A DNA stretch of 64,000 nt from Protea cynaroides (lineage: Eukaryota > Streptophyta > Magnoliopsida > Proteales > Proteaceae): contig CM053267.1 of assembly GCA_028583415.1 (NCBI GenBank), forward strand, positions 40,717,834 through 40,781,833, written 5' to 3'. The notes beneath the pieces were generated by a model. That model saw only the letters and a program-made list of their open reading frames with translations. It was not told the DNA's origin and did not search any database. Shown piece by piece: positions 13,883-25,676 of the stretch; the first letter of the stretch is position 1, and each line of letters begins with the position of its first letter. Position numbers and translations under genes: made by a program.

Positions 13883-14383
13883 TGATTTAGATCTCCGTCA
13901 TAGATAAGAGGATTGAAATCGTATCCTGCGATAGGAGGATTCCAGCCAGAATCCAAGGGTTAGAATTCGTTCGGCACGTATACTAATACATCAATATGTG
14001 CATTGGATGAAATCAAAGATCATAATTTCGGTTTCGTGTCTGGTTTCAGTCTAGCTAGAAATCAAAATTTCGATGGTTTTGATCGAAATTTCGAGGAAAC
14101 CTAGTAAAAAAAAAAACTCAGATGTGGTTTCGATGGCCCAAACTACAATTGGAAATCAAACCAGAAAAATATGGATCAACACATGGATAACAATGTCTCC
14201 CAAAAATGGTCTCTTAACATGTTAAAACATACTAGGATGAAATAGGAAATAATTCAAAAAAAGAAAAAAGAATAGGCTTAAACAATTACCACAAGAACAT
14301 GATCTTACATGGAAATATAAAAAAGAAGATTCATTTTTCAGGATTCAAATCAAATAGTCTCCTCCCTGTACTTCAGGGAGGAG
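13883..14383. repeat. 501-bp direct tandem repeat, unit 2
   Basis: Near-identical to unit 1, with differences only at scattered positions (for example gatctccg for gatccccg, aatttcgg for aatttggg). Its closing hairpin is at the same time the left end of the foldback element at 14342. Confidence 0.95.
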
Positions 14384-14589
14384 GGAGCCGCCCCAATCGG
14401 ATGGTCGACACATGGCTCTTGTGAAAGTTCAAGTCCCACGTCCGAACTAACAGCCAATTGATAAGCCAAGCCGACAGGGGGTGTCGGCTCGGAAGTGTGG
14501 CTCGGATTTTTTCGAGAGCCACGTGTCGACCATCTGATAGGGGCATCTCCCTCCTCCCTGAAGTACAAGGAGGAGACGATTCGGATCCC
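14342..14589. mobile_element. Nested-hairpin foldback element, copy 3
   Basis: Best-preserved member. Left end gattcaaatcaaatagtctc leads into the small hairpin cctccctgtacttcagggagg. The long arm follows: atcggatggtcgacacatgg, then ctcttg. The right arm is its complement: gagagccacgtgtcgaccat, ctgataggggcatctccc, a second small hairpin (cctccctgaagtacaaggagg) and the end gacgattcggatccc. A further short inverted pair (ccgacaccc/gggtgtcgg type) sits in the middle. Non-coding. Confidence 0.85.
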
Positions 14590-14676
14590 ATTTTCACCAT
14601 AATAAATCCCACAAGAATTCCATTAACCATTCCATTATGTGCTCCTTGTAAATTGTACAATTACACATATCTGGAT

Positions 14677-14899
14677 GGATTCAAATCCTCTCCAGGGAGA
14701 CGTCCCCGTCGAATGACCGACATGTAGCCATTCGGAAACCGAGCCTCACGTCCGAGTCAACACCCAGCCGACAAACTGAGGCGACAGGGGATGTCTGCTC
14801 GGACATGGGGCTTGGATTTTTTCGAGAGCCACATATCGGCCATCTGACGGGGGCGTCTCCCTCCTCTCTGAAGTACAGGGAGGAGACGATTCGGATCCC
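14677..14899. mobile_element. Nested-hairpin foldback element, copy 4
   Basis: Same design as copy 3: ggattcaaatcctctcc, an arm with gtccccgtcgaatgaccgac, and a right arm with gccacatatcggccatctga and the hairpin before gacgattcggatccc. The left terminal hairpin has been lost (agggagacg follows directly). The spacer on each side is the same sequence (cattttcaccataata and onward). Confidence 0.8.
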
Positions 14900-14974
14900 A
14901 TTTTCACCATAATATATCCTACAAGAATTCCATTATGTGCTCCTTGTAAATTGTAGAATTACACATATCCGGAT

Positions 14975-15227
14975 GGATTTAAATCCTCTCCTCCCTGAAG
15001 TCAGGTAGGAGGGAGACGTCCCCGTCGAATGGCCGACACATGGCTCTTGAAAAAATCTGAGCCCCACGTTCGAGGCGACAGAGGGTGTCTGCTCAGATGT
15101 GGGATTTGGATTTTTCTAAGAGTTATGTGTCGACCATCGAACAGAGGTGTTCGAGAGTTATGTGTCAACCATCGGACATAAACGTCTCCCTCCTCTCTGA
15201 AGTACAAGAAAGAGACGATTCGGATCT
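14975..15227. mobile_element. Nested-hairpin foldback element, copy 5
   Basis: Left end ggatttaaatcctctcctcc with a hairpin cctccctgaagtcaggtagg, then gtccccgtcgaatggccgac. The right part carries a duplicated arm end (gttatgtgtcgaccatcg and gttatgtgtcaaccatcgg), then tctctgaagtacaagaaaga and gacgattcggatct. More decayed than copies 3 and 4. Confidence 0.75.
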
Positions 15228-15293
15228 ATCCGGATGCTCTCGTATCAAGCTTGCACCCATGTAGCGAAAACTGTCCTATAGGATTTCGAACTC

Positions 15294-15419
15294 AAATCAT
15301 CTCCCGCGTGCCAGCCTGCCAGCCCACCATTTGACGGGTTAGAATATATCGACACACATATCGATGTATTCTAACCCGTCAAATGGTGGGCTGATGGACT
15401 GACGTATGGGAGATGATTT
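15294..15419. mobile_element. 126-bp near-perfect palindrome (foldback MITE)
   Basis: The left arm aaatcatctcccgcg, then ccagcccaccatttgacggg, then ttagaata is mirrored by tattctaacccgtcaaatgg, tgggctg and gggagatgattt. The loop is only a few bases around cacacatatcgatg. Non-coding; a single strand would fold into one long hairpin. The ends (aaatcatctccc) resemble those of the larger foldback family. Confidence 0.9.
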
Positions 15420-16637
15420 TTTTGCCAGGATTTCTATCAACATCAACCATAATAAAGTACTATGTTCTATGTTTTTTTTTTTTTTCCAATGATTGTTCAG
15501 CCTATAGGATATAGAAAGATGTCTGTCATGTCAGCTGGAGAAACTCAATGGCTATGCATCAGTGGCTATGCATGGTGTAGCAGTGTCTTAGGTTTTTTCA
15601 AAGTCGAAGGCAAATCCAAGTGATTGGACCTTGTGGATTTAAATACTATCATTATTCGTTGTCCCACTCTAAGTATACTGACATTTCTCACTCTATATAC
15701 GAGATGCGCTTGATTACCTCCAATAGTTGGAAGAGCGACTAGACTTTCCAATAATTAGAGACGATGGCAATCCGTTTTTACAGATAATCAGTAACAGTAG
15801 ATAGAAGGGTTGAATTCGCCTCCAATTATTGAAGGTTTCAATCTCTCATCTAACGATTGAAATTAATTAAACACAACTATACACGTCCAATTAACTCCAA
15901 CTGTTAGGTTGATTATTAAACCTCCAATAATGAGAGACGCATTGGATCAACATGCCAGAGCTCATGGGTATCAGTCAAACCTTTGGAACATTTATTTCTC
16001 ACTCCATCTGTATTACCTAAAAAGATAATTTCTGACTCCATCTAATGTTATGATACCTGCCAAGTACGCCAGGGCTCATGGGTGCCAGTCAAACCTTTGG
16101 AACACGGTGGAAAAACCGTAATAGAAAGTAAAGTGTACGAACCTATTAAATGAAGGATATCCTACTATAAGGGTTTTTTCTTAAATTCATGATGACATAC
16201 ATGTCGGTTACGGCACGGCAAGGATACAAAAAATCAGCGAGAGCCTAGAAAAGAAGTATCAAAGATCTGTCCTTCAATGTGGCTGATGTGTTAATGACTG
16301 ATATCTTCATTTTATGATTAGATTTAAGATTATCTAGCTGATCTGTCCAATGAAGCTGAATTCTTAACAAACTCTTTAATATCCACCTTCCGATTCTGTG
16401 ATGATCGTGTATTCTTCATGAGATTTCATCATCCGTATATAATGGGTTTCATATTTTAACGATGAACCTTAACATATGATGTTTCCTATTCAAATGTATG
16501 TGGAGGTATTCCAAAATTTATTTTGACTTCTTTTTTTAGACATTGAAAGTGAGACCTAAATCAAAGAGTCTCCTATGAGTCGCTTGGGTTGACTCGACAG
16601 TATTTATTTTTGGATCTGCATCCTTTCTTCACAGTCA
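15420..16637. other. Intergenic stretch with a 114-bp-spaced direct repeat
   Basis: No gene recognised. The phrase gctcatgggt, followed by cagtcaaacctttggaaca, occurs at 15954-15990 and again at 16068-16104. Several 'tccaat-att' words in both orientations around 15720-15940 suggest another worn foldback element. Confidence 0.6.
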
Positions 16638-16806
16638 TTCTGGGAGGACAGCGGCAACCTCCCTTGGATGGTCACCATGTGGCTCTCGATGAATCTGAAA
16701 CCCACGTTAAAGTCAATACCCAGCCGACAAGCCAAGCCAATAGAGAATGTCGGCTCAGACGTAGGTTAACAGGGAATGTCAGCTTCACCCGAGAGCCTGT
16801 GGTGAC
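16638..16806. mobile_element. Nested-hairpin foldback family, copy 6 (partial)
   Basis: Carries ctgggaggacagcggcaacc, ggatggtcaccatgtggctc, gccgacaagccaagccaata and cttcacccgagagcctg, matching the arms and centre of copies 1 and 2. The outermost ends are not recognisable. Confidence 0.65.
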
Positions 16807-17201
16807 ATTTTCACATTTTAATATTTAATTTATTGGAATACTTATTCAAATTTTACAAGCACTTGTTAAAGTTAGAATTCAAGTTTTCCTTCTGAAGTAA
16901 GTCTATTTATAAGGTATTGAAGTAGATCCCTTCCTCCATTCATATCGATTATCCGATGTGGAAAAAGATATATTTGCCTTGGCAAATATGACTAGGATTG
17001 CCAACGTGTAGACCATTGATTGAATGATAGCATTTATATTTATCATAAATAAAAATTATTTTGTAAAAAAAATAAAATAAAGTATAAACTTCAAGAAAAA
17101 AAAGAGAAAATGGAGCTCACGGTTTCTGACATTCATGGAATTTTTGAGGGTAGGATGAAACTCCGTCCCACGCCTGGTGATGAGGTTTCACTGACATGGA
17201 A

Positions 17202-17301
17202 ACGTGGCGTTGTGTCATTCGTCAATAGAGTAAAATACCTTCGCTGACTGGGAAAGGCGGCTCAGCAGATGAAGAATATGGTGGTTCCCACCACCCACGT
17301 G
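17202..17301 (+). promoter_or_regulatory. ABRE/G-box-like motifs upstream of the STP13-like gene
   Basis: ACGTGGC at 17202-17208 and the palindromic G-box CCACGTGG at 17295-17302 lie about 100-190 bases before the TATA motif. In plants such motifs bind bZIP or bHLH factors and are common in ABA-, light- or stress-regulated promoters. Function here is inferred from position only. Confidence 0.35.
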
Positions 17302-17393
17302 GATGATAATAATATTATAAAAACCTGAAATCTCGGAATATATCTGTATTCCTCGTCCATATAAGCTTTTTTTTTTTTTTTTGGTAGGATCGT

Positions 17394-17402
17394 CTATATA
17401 AG
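17394..17402 (+). promoter_or_regulatory. TATA box of the STP13-like gene
   Basis: ctatataag lies about 150 bases before the start codon, leaving room for a 5' leader starting near 17425. A second TATA-like word (ccatataag) is at about 17357. Confidence 0.5.
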
Positions 17403-17553
17403 CAGAGTGTTACGGATTTATAGGAGAGGATCACTTCCACTGGTAGTCTTGTAGAGAACCAGTTTGTTCTGCTTTTTCTTCCGATTGAAGAGAGAAACTG
17501 ATCTGGAAGCTTTACAGTAGTAGTGATTGTAGTATCTCATCGCTGAAGTCATC

Positions 17554-20500
17554 ATGCCTGCTCAGGGTGTCAACGGTCGGGCGACGGTCGGTACTGAGTT
17601 TGAAGCTCGGATTACACCGATCGTAATCATTTCATGTATAATTGCTGCTACTGGTGGTTTGATGTTCGGCTATGAAGTCGGAGTTTCAGGTTTGCATCTT
17701 CGTTTCTTCAGATCTTGTTTTCTACTTTTTTTTTTCTTCCATTTTCTGGTTTTTCTGATTTTTTTTTGTTTACTTTTAAAACAGAAATCGGAATTGCTTT
17801 CCTTTTTATTATTATTTTTTTTGGAATGGGAATTGGTGTGTTGATTTGTTGTAAGTGGATTGTCATTAGTAGAATAGAGTATTAACGAATCAGAGAAGCA
17901 GGATAATTTATTGAAATTTTATATTTTCTATCTGTAAGCAACATAGAGTTGATATTAGAATTAATAAATAAGAATAATGGAGTGATTAAATATTTATTTA
18001 TTTATTTTTAATTTTTTTAATGATGTTTATCAGGTTTTATTTTATAATTTTAAATTTCAAAAGAAGACTAGTGTCTGGAGACTCTGGACTCTGGAGTAAA
18101 GGAATAAATTGTTTTTAAATGTTTTATCTTTTCTTTTAGTTTTTAAAAAGAAATTCTAGAATCTGTAATGTTGGAAATTATTGATAGTGGAACTGATAAG
18201 GAATGGCTTATGTTTATCCATACATTTTCTCCACTCCTTTGATTCTGTTTGGAAGTTAGAACCTCGAGTGAAGTGAGATAAGATACAATCAAAGACGGTT
18301 TTCTCGTGAAAGGTTGAAGCCGGTGGAAGGATTTTATTAAAACTTGTTAGTTAATTTTTTATGCAGGAGGCGTTACATCCATGGATCCTTTCCTGAAAAA
18401 ATTCTTCCCAGTTGTTTATCGGAAAACCCACGAATCAGGCGTTAACAGCAATTATTGTAAATACGATAATCAAGGACTTCAGTTGTTCACTTCGTCTCTA
18501 TACATTGCTGGTTTGACTGCGACCTTCTTCGCATCTTACACAACAAGAAGGCTCGGTCGGAGGATGACGATGCTTATCGCAGGGATTTTTTACTTAGTTG
18601 GGGTGGCCCTGAACGTAGCAGCTCAGAACCTTGCAATGCTGATCATAGGAAGGATCTTCCTCGGCTGTGGGGTTGGTTTTGGTAATCAGGTGCGTTCATT
18701 TATCTTAATCCAACACTGTCTTCTTTCTGGTAAAATATGAATATCTGAGTTCTCACATGCTAATTTTCTATTTAATTTGTAAGAAATAGAAAAAAAAAAA
18801 AAAACCGACATGTACTGATTTCACCCTCTGACATGTTCAGAAGTTTGTGTTTATCCGTTTGGTAAAAGTGCATCCGTACATATTGAAGACGATTATTGAC
18901 CGTCCGATTTGATACAGTTTGTTACAATTAAGTTTAAAAAAGAAATTAATTCAAAAGACTACTCTATTAAGTGAGAACTAAATGAAAGAATCTCAAAATC
19001 TATGAACCATATTTAATGAGTAAAGGATTCCAATAAGGGATCATAATATTATCATTTTATTTTCAAAGCTGACACCCAAGTTGGCCCATTTTGGAGTGTT
19101 TTCACTCTGTTTCACTAGATAACTCTTTCCCAGGTTGTTCCTTCTCTAGTTCAATTCTCCGCAGCAGTCTCTCAATGAAAACACTAAATGTTACAATTCA
19201 AAATCAAAAAACTAGTCTATTAGGTGGGAGAACCCCAAGACCTAAAAACCATACTTGATAGGTATGAGATTTCAATATGAGATCATAACATTGTCACGCC
19301 GTGCTCCCCATCTTTCTTTATTTCAGCTTTAAATAAATAGAGACCACAATTCGAGTTTGTAATTTCTAAATCTTGTTTGCTATGATCCTTATCAATGAGT
19401 ATTCTTCTGTTGGTGACATCTTCTAATTTGTTTTTTTTTTTTCCTAATTTTTATTGTTGAATTTCAACAGGCTGTTCCCCTGTTTCTATCTGAGATCGCA
19501 CCTACGAGAATACGTGGAGGATTAAATATCCTCTTTCAACTAAATGTCACCATCGGGATTCTCTTTGCCAATCTCGTCAATTACGGAACCAATAAGTAAG
19601 CCATGAACCTAATCTTCTGTCTTCTCCATGATATTTTTATCTTTTCCTTAGTTTATTTTGCTGTTGAACATCTAATTAATTTAGGGTCATCCGATTTAGC
19701 TTCTAACTCACTAGAATTGACTATATGGCTGTGATGATTCTTTAATCTTTGCTCATCTTTGTCGTTCCGTGGAATTTGTATGTCACTAACGCTGTGCACG
19801 TTTAACATACGTTTTCCCTTTGTTTCTGCAGAATCAAAGGAGGGTGGGGTTGGAGAGTATCACTGGGGCTGGCTGGGATCCCCGCTCTCCTCATCACTGT
19901 TGGGGCCCTAGTGCTGGTAGACACTCCTAATAGCCTCATAGAGCGTGGCCGCCTCGAAGAAGGTAAGGCAGTGCTCAGGAAGATTCGTGGCACCGATAAG
20001 ATTGAACCCGAATTTTTGGAGCTTGTTGAGGCCAGTCGTGTGGCTAAACTAGTCAAAAACCCATTCAGAAACCTCCTCGAGCGAAAGAACCGTCCCCAGC
20101 TTATCATTGCCATCTCTTTACAGGTCAGTATCATGAAAAAATTTACTTAATACCATGAGGAATCATTGAACTTGAAAAGACATTTGTAATGAAACTCGCA
20201 TTTGGATCCCATTTTTTTAAAAAGATGATTCCCACTATGCTTTCTCTGTTAAATTGAGAGCAAAGACTAATGATTAAGAGACAAATATAAGTGCAAATAA
20301 TTGATGCATATGGAGATCACCCATTAAGGTGTCAATGTTCTTCCACTAGTCCATACCAATACAATGATTAGATACTAAGACCTTACATGATGAAATATTA
20401 CACATCACTCACACATTCATCTAATGTTTTTTCAAATGGGTATCTAGAAAGCTTACTTCTATTGATGATGAGTGACTCTACAAACAGGTCTTCCAGCAAT

Positions 20501-21144
20501 TTACTGGTATCAATGCCATTATGTTCTACGCTCCAGTGCTGTTTGCTACATTAGGTTTCGGTAGTAATGCATCCCTGTACTCGGCCGTCATAACAGGGGC
20601 CGTCAATGTCCTGTCTACAATCGTCTCCATCTACTTCGTCGACAGGTTGGGTCGTCGTGTGCTCTTACTGGAAGCTGGTGTCCAGATGTTCTTTTCTCAG
20701 ATTGTCATCGCAATAGTATTGGCTATCAAGGTGACGGACACCTCTAACAAGCTGGGCTCAGGCTTCGGAATCATTGTGGTGGTAATGATATGCACCTTCG
20801 TTTCTTCCTTTGCTTGGTCATTCGGGCCACTTGGATGGTTGATCCCTAGTGAGACCTTTCCATTGGAGGCACGTTCAGCTGGACAGAGTGTGACGGTGTG
20901 CATCAACCTGCTCTTTACCTTTCTGATTGCACAGGCCTTCCTCTCCATGCTTTGCGCCATGAAGTCTGGTATTTTCTTTTTCTTCTCCGCATGGGTTTTA
21001 ATCATGTCCTTCTTCGTTTACTTTCTAATCCCGGAGACCAAAAACATCCCAATTGAGGAGATGACAGAGCGAATTTGGAATCAACACTGGTTGTGGAAAA
21101 GGTTCATGGAAGACGATCATGAGCTTACGGTGATGACAGAATAA
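17554..21144 (+). CDS. STP13: Hexose/H+ symporter, sugar transport protein 13-like
   Basis: Five exons: 17554-17689, 18367-18689, 19471-19595, 19832-20123 and 20488-21144. All introns are GT-AG and phases join to a 510-residue protein. It is a 12-helix MFS sugar porter of the plasma membrane that would import hexoses with protons. Visible family marks are GGLMFGYEVGVSGGVTSM (helix 1), RRLGRRMTM (loop 2-3), PLFLSEIAPTRIRGGLN, TPNSLIERGR (central loop), QQFTGINAIMFYAPV (helix 7), DRLGRR (loop 8-9), PSETFPLEARSAGQS and PETKNIPIEEM at the end of helix 12. The YCKYDNQGLQLFTSSLY and KVTDTS stretches point to the STP13 subgroup, which in other plants is induced by pathogens and stress. The C-terminal tail after HWLWKRFMEDDHE is shorter than in Arabidopsis STP13 as I remember it. 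The start is the first ATG after the TATA box and begins the family's usual N-terminus. Confidence 0.9.
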
Positions 21145-22419
21145 AAAATGGAAACAGTGAAGGTTTTAATCCTTCATTGCAGTTGTAAGCTTGCTTTGTA
21201 TTTGCAGAAACAAATGAAGTTCTACGAAGGGATAATTTCTGATTCCATTTAAGCTGAGGAATATTCATTTGAATTGCAAGGGTTGGATACTTGGATATTG
21301 AGAATTAGTCAATTAGGTATGTGATAGTGGAAGGTGATTCTCATAGACATGGTCATCCAGTGGATTTCTGTATTGGGCAGCTTTGTGGCTAGGAAAGGAG
21401 ATGAGAAGTCAAGCGTAACGTTATATGTTGGTGAGTTCCAATCATGGAGAAAATCATTGAAAGGAAATTGACAGGGGAAGGAAATATACTAGATAAAAGA
21501 GTTAGATTTTTTTTTTTGGGGGGGGGTTAGTTGTTGGTTTCTTCCACTATGGAGCAATTCTTGGAAGCTAATGGCAGATTTTTGTTGATCTTTTTTTTTT
21601 TTTTTAGGTCTGAGCAAATTTTTGTTGATCCTTTGTTTCTTGTTTTATGTTTCTCTTGGGTTGATCAGATATGGCTGTACTTTTGTGAAGGCTCGGTTGA
21701 ATAGATTCATCTATGAAATTAATTATGAAAAATCAACTGGGATGCTCATTAAAAAGGGGTTTTTTATTTATTTCTTACATCCCATTAAAAAAGGGTTATT
21801 TATTTATTTATTTATTTGTAAGAAGATGGTTATAACCATCAGATTTGCATTAGTCTCTAAATAAAGGTTTTTGTGATGACTCAATGAATTTGCATCAAAA
21901 GACATCCATTATTTCATTAAAAAAATTTAATTACAACTACATATTATAATATCCCTTGTTACACGTAGACAAATCCATTAAAAAAGAAATTTTTTTTTTT
22001 TTGTATAAAATTGACCTTTGAGCCAGTAGGGCCCTAGCTCCCAAATTACCAACTATTCATATCAGGGAACTGATATCATTTTGAAGAAAAAATGAATCAA
22101 ATAAAAAAGAAGACTAATTACTCTTTCACATATGGTCCAACTTATTCCTATCAGGCTATTTATATCATCCTGAAGAAAAAATGAATCAAATAGAAGAGAA
22201 ATTACTCAACTATTTCTATTCAATTCTCTCTCAAATAAATAAAGAAGACCTTACAACAGTTGAATCGGGTGGGAGCCGGGAAGCCGAGGAGTCGTGGAGG
22301 AGAGGATTTGGTTCCCTGAAGCACCCACATATCCTCCTCGTCGATATCAATGCGTGACTTGAACCACGGTTTTAAGTTATAACTGATCAATCAAGTAATA
22401 GGACTCATAGTCCATGAAA
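21145..22419. other. 3' flank of the STP13-like gene, AT-rich, no further gene
   Basis: Probable 3' UTR first, then simple T-runs and AT-rich DNA. A near-duplicate phrase (atcctgaagaaaaaatgaatcaaata-like) at about 22075-22110 and 22165-22195 suggests a small local repeat. Nothing coding is recognised. Confidence 0.5.
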
Positions 22420-22757
22420 TAGGGCTGCAACAAGGTCGGGTTAGGTCGGGTTTTTTAAAAACCCAACTCTAACCCTGACTATTTAATCTTAACCCTAACC
22501 TTGTCCAACCCTGTCAGGGTTGGGCCTAACTCTAACCTGCCCTGATTGATCCTGACAGGGTTGGGTTGGGCTGGGTTAACCCTGATTCAGTATGATATTG
22601 ACCTTGATTTACCTTAAACATACAACAAATTATCAATTAACAATTATAACTTAAAACATATGACAAACACAATCAACTTGAAATTCTTTTAAAAACCTAA
22701 CAAATACAAACTAAATCAGTTTTATTTCTTTAGATAGCAAACAATGTAAGTATGCTC

Positions 22758-22789
<32 letters not shown>

Positions 22790-24510
22790 CAGAAAAGAAG
22801 GAATTAGCCTCATCCAAGTGTGACAACCATAACAGATGATAAAAGATTACAATAAATCAAATAATTAAGGGTAATGGAGGAATTTTAAATCATTACAGGG
22901 GAGAAAGAAAGATGGAAATTTAATTTGAAAGTAAAAACCTTAACATGTGAAGGAAAGAAAACTAAAAGATCTATTAAAAAAATACTATCCATTGAAAACA
23001 AAAAATATAATTAACAAATTTATGAACTTTCAGGATATGAAATGCAAAATCAGCTAACAAAACTATGCTGCTAAATTTTAGTAATCAACTGCATATTCAT
23101 TAACCTATTGACATTTCATTTCGTTTGGGAAACAGGATTGGAGTTTGGCCTCAGGTGATGCTGGAGGTCAACCAATTGATCAAGGCACCACAAACTTACC
23201 AAATTGTTTACAGATAAACAATGAAGCATAAACTCTTTTCAATAACATAATATAATTAAACAATTACAGTAACTTCAAGAACAAAGCAGATATGTTGAGC
23301 ATTAGAAGGTTAAGAACAGGGTATTAACTATTTAATCTTTTCCTCAGATTGATTGACAATGAAATCCTATAGCATTTCTGTCAAAGGTAAGCAGTGACAG
23401 CAATAATTTTAGCAGCAATCCAATTCATCAAACAGATCATGAATTTTAGCAAGAAGTTTGACACTTCAAATCAGGGTAGAACGATAGAACATAGTCAGAT
23501 AGAAAATTACATAAACTTTGACATTTGCATTCCCACAAAACATGTCTCAGAACAACTCATCTCTGTAAAATCAAGAATTCGATTTTAATCAAACCAAGTA
23601 GAACAAAACAGAAAATGACAAAATGCAAGCTAAGTTAATTAATGTAAAGCCAATAAAGAAAAATTTTTTTACCTCTCAAACTAATTAATCTATTGGTGGG
23701 ATTCCAAATTTATATGAGAATGTCAGTTCTTTTTGGAACCGTTTGAACAGCAAGACCGTTGAGGAAACAAGAGGAAAACACTACATGATTCATCTAGCTA
23801 CAAGCTGGAAATGAAGAAATAGCAAAATTAAAACTAAAATTACAAAAAAAAAAAAAAAAAAAAAACAGTCCAAGGCACCTAACCTCTGTAGTTGAGTAAA
23901 AATAAATAAATAATCAAGGAACAACCAACTGCAATCTTAGAACTTCTCCAAAGTAACTTACCTGGTATCTGATTCGGAATCTTGAAGAACACTGAAATGT
24001 AGTAATATCAACTAGTTAGAAAATCGAAGAGAATCATGAGAGAGAATCAAGAATCGAGAGAATCAGAGAGATTGAGTGACTGAGAGTCTGCAAGGTGTTG
24101 TCAACTCTCAGTCTGGGAGGCGCCGTTTAATCTCTTAGGGTTTCGTTTGAGAGAGAGAAATTGAGAGAAGAGGTGAAGGCGTCATCTACTCTCTTAGGGT
24201 TTCGTTTGAGAGAGAGAGATTGAGAGAAGAGGTGAACACTCTGAAGCCCTGAGATGAGATGTGAATGCGACTCTTTTGGTCGATTAGTGGCTTAGGTTTA
24301 GCTTTAGGGTTTATATATATATATATATAGGGTCAGGCTGGGCCGGGTTCAACCCAAGGGGTCAACCCTAACCCAACCCAACCCAGCAAGGATTCATACA
24401 AAATTAAACCCTAATCCAGTCTTATCAGGATTTGGGTCGAGTTCAACCCTGCCAGGGTTCAGGACGGATCTGAACGGGTTTGGATTGTCAAGGTAAAACT
24501 TACACCCCTA
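22420..24510. mobile_element. Non-autonomous hAT transposon (2.09 kb) with 8-bp target duplication
   Basis: The 5' end TAGGGCTGCAAC and the 3' end, read on the minus strand as TAGGGGTGTAAG, form short terminal inverted repeats (9 of 11 bases equal). The flanks are identical 8-mers, ccatgaaa at 22412-22419 and at 24511-24518, the size typical of hAT transposition. Subterminal regions are packed with ggttggg/ccaaccc words. The inside holds long A-runs and no frame that looks like a transposase. Near the right end, gtttcgtttgagagagagag is part of a roughly 50-bp tandem duplication (24130-24235) resembling a gene leader on the minus strand. Confidence 0.9.
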
Positions 24511-24518
24511 CCATGAAA

Positions 24519-25676
24519 CACGTGTTCAATAAAGCACGACATATCCAACGGTTCCTATCAATCAAGTCAAAACATTTAGAATCATGGTTCATTTCTATTA
24601 CACGTGTTACTCTCCTCTCATTTGGACGGTATCGATTATTGTAACTGCTTAACCAAACACGAATAAGGTTCAAATTTGATTTAATCCGGTAAGGTTACGG
24701 ACAACACACAGACGCCTTTCCAAGGAATTCAGTGGCAGTCAACTTAATGCGATCAGGATTTATTTTTTTTTATGATGGTAGGGGTAAAAGTGTAAAAGCA
24801 CATCACCATTGGTATTGTATCTACTCTGCTCACGTGGAAGGCGCCGCACCAATCGGGAGACGGTGGATTTGTGGAACAAATCGAACCCCAGTTTTGACAA
24901 AAAAATAGACGGAAGAGGTGAGAAAATAATTATATTCCCAAAAATACCCTATGGTCCCTACTGACAGCTGGTCTCATTGTCACCTGACGCACCGATTGAT
25001 GTCACTCTCTTCCCTAACTCTGAGTCTGAGTCTGAGAGTCTCCTCCTGAATTCTCAATTTCTTCAGAAACCCAAAAAGTCAGAAGTCGTTTCATATTGAT
25101 CTTCGTCCGAACCCTTTTTAATGCCGAGGCCGGTAGAAGACTTCAGACTTCACACCTTCTCACCTCTGACTCACTCTTCCTCTATCCCTCTAAGATCCTC
25201 ATTTCTGGAGATATCCTTTTGCCATCTTTCTCTTCTTGTCTCTCCCTCGTCTTTTTTGTAAGATATTTTATAGATTAAATTAATTATAAAATTTTATTTG
25301 ATTTAATGAAATTTAGTTGCAGATCGATTTAAGTATAATTAGAAATGGACCAACTTAATCCATTGTGAGATTGATCCAAGATTAAAGATGGTATTATAAA
25401 TATCAATAATTAGAGTACCTATAGCTATAGTGTTATTTTCTTCTCATGTCCCTCAACAGGTTGTGGAAGACTCTAATCCAAACATTCCAAACATTCAAAG
25501 TAAAGAAAACGATCAAAAATCAATCTATAACAAAAGGTATGTGTCTTCTCATCTCTTTTTAATACCTATTATATTCTAATAATCTGTATGATGTGTTCAT
25601 CAAGATCCTATGAGAAAAACCCAAAAAAGATTTAAAAAAATTTTACATTCTTCTCTTCTGTTCTCTTCTTTGATTT
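24519..25676. other. Flank upstream of the WRKY pseudogene
   Basis: Contains a pyrimidine-rich leader-like region (25020-25260) and AT-rich DNA that may be the old promoter and 5' UTR of the WRKY remnant. No independent gene seen. Confidence 0.4.
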
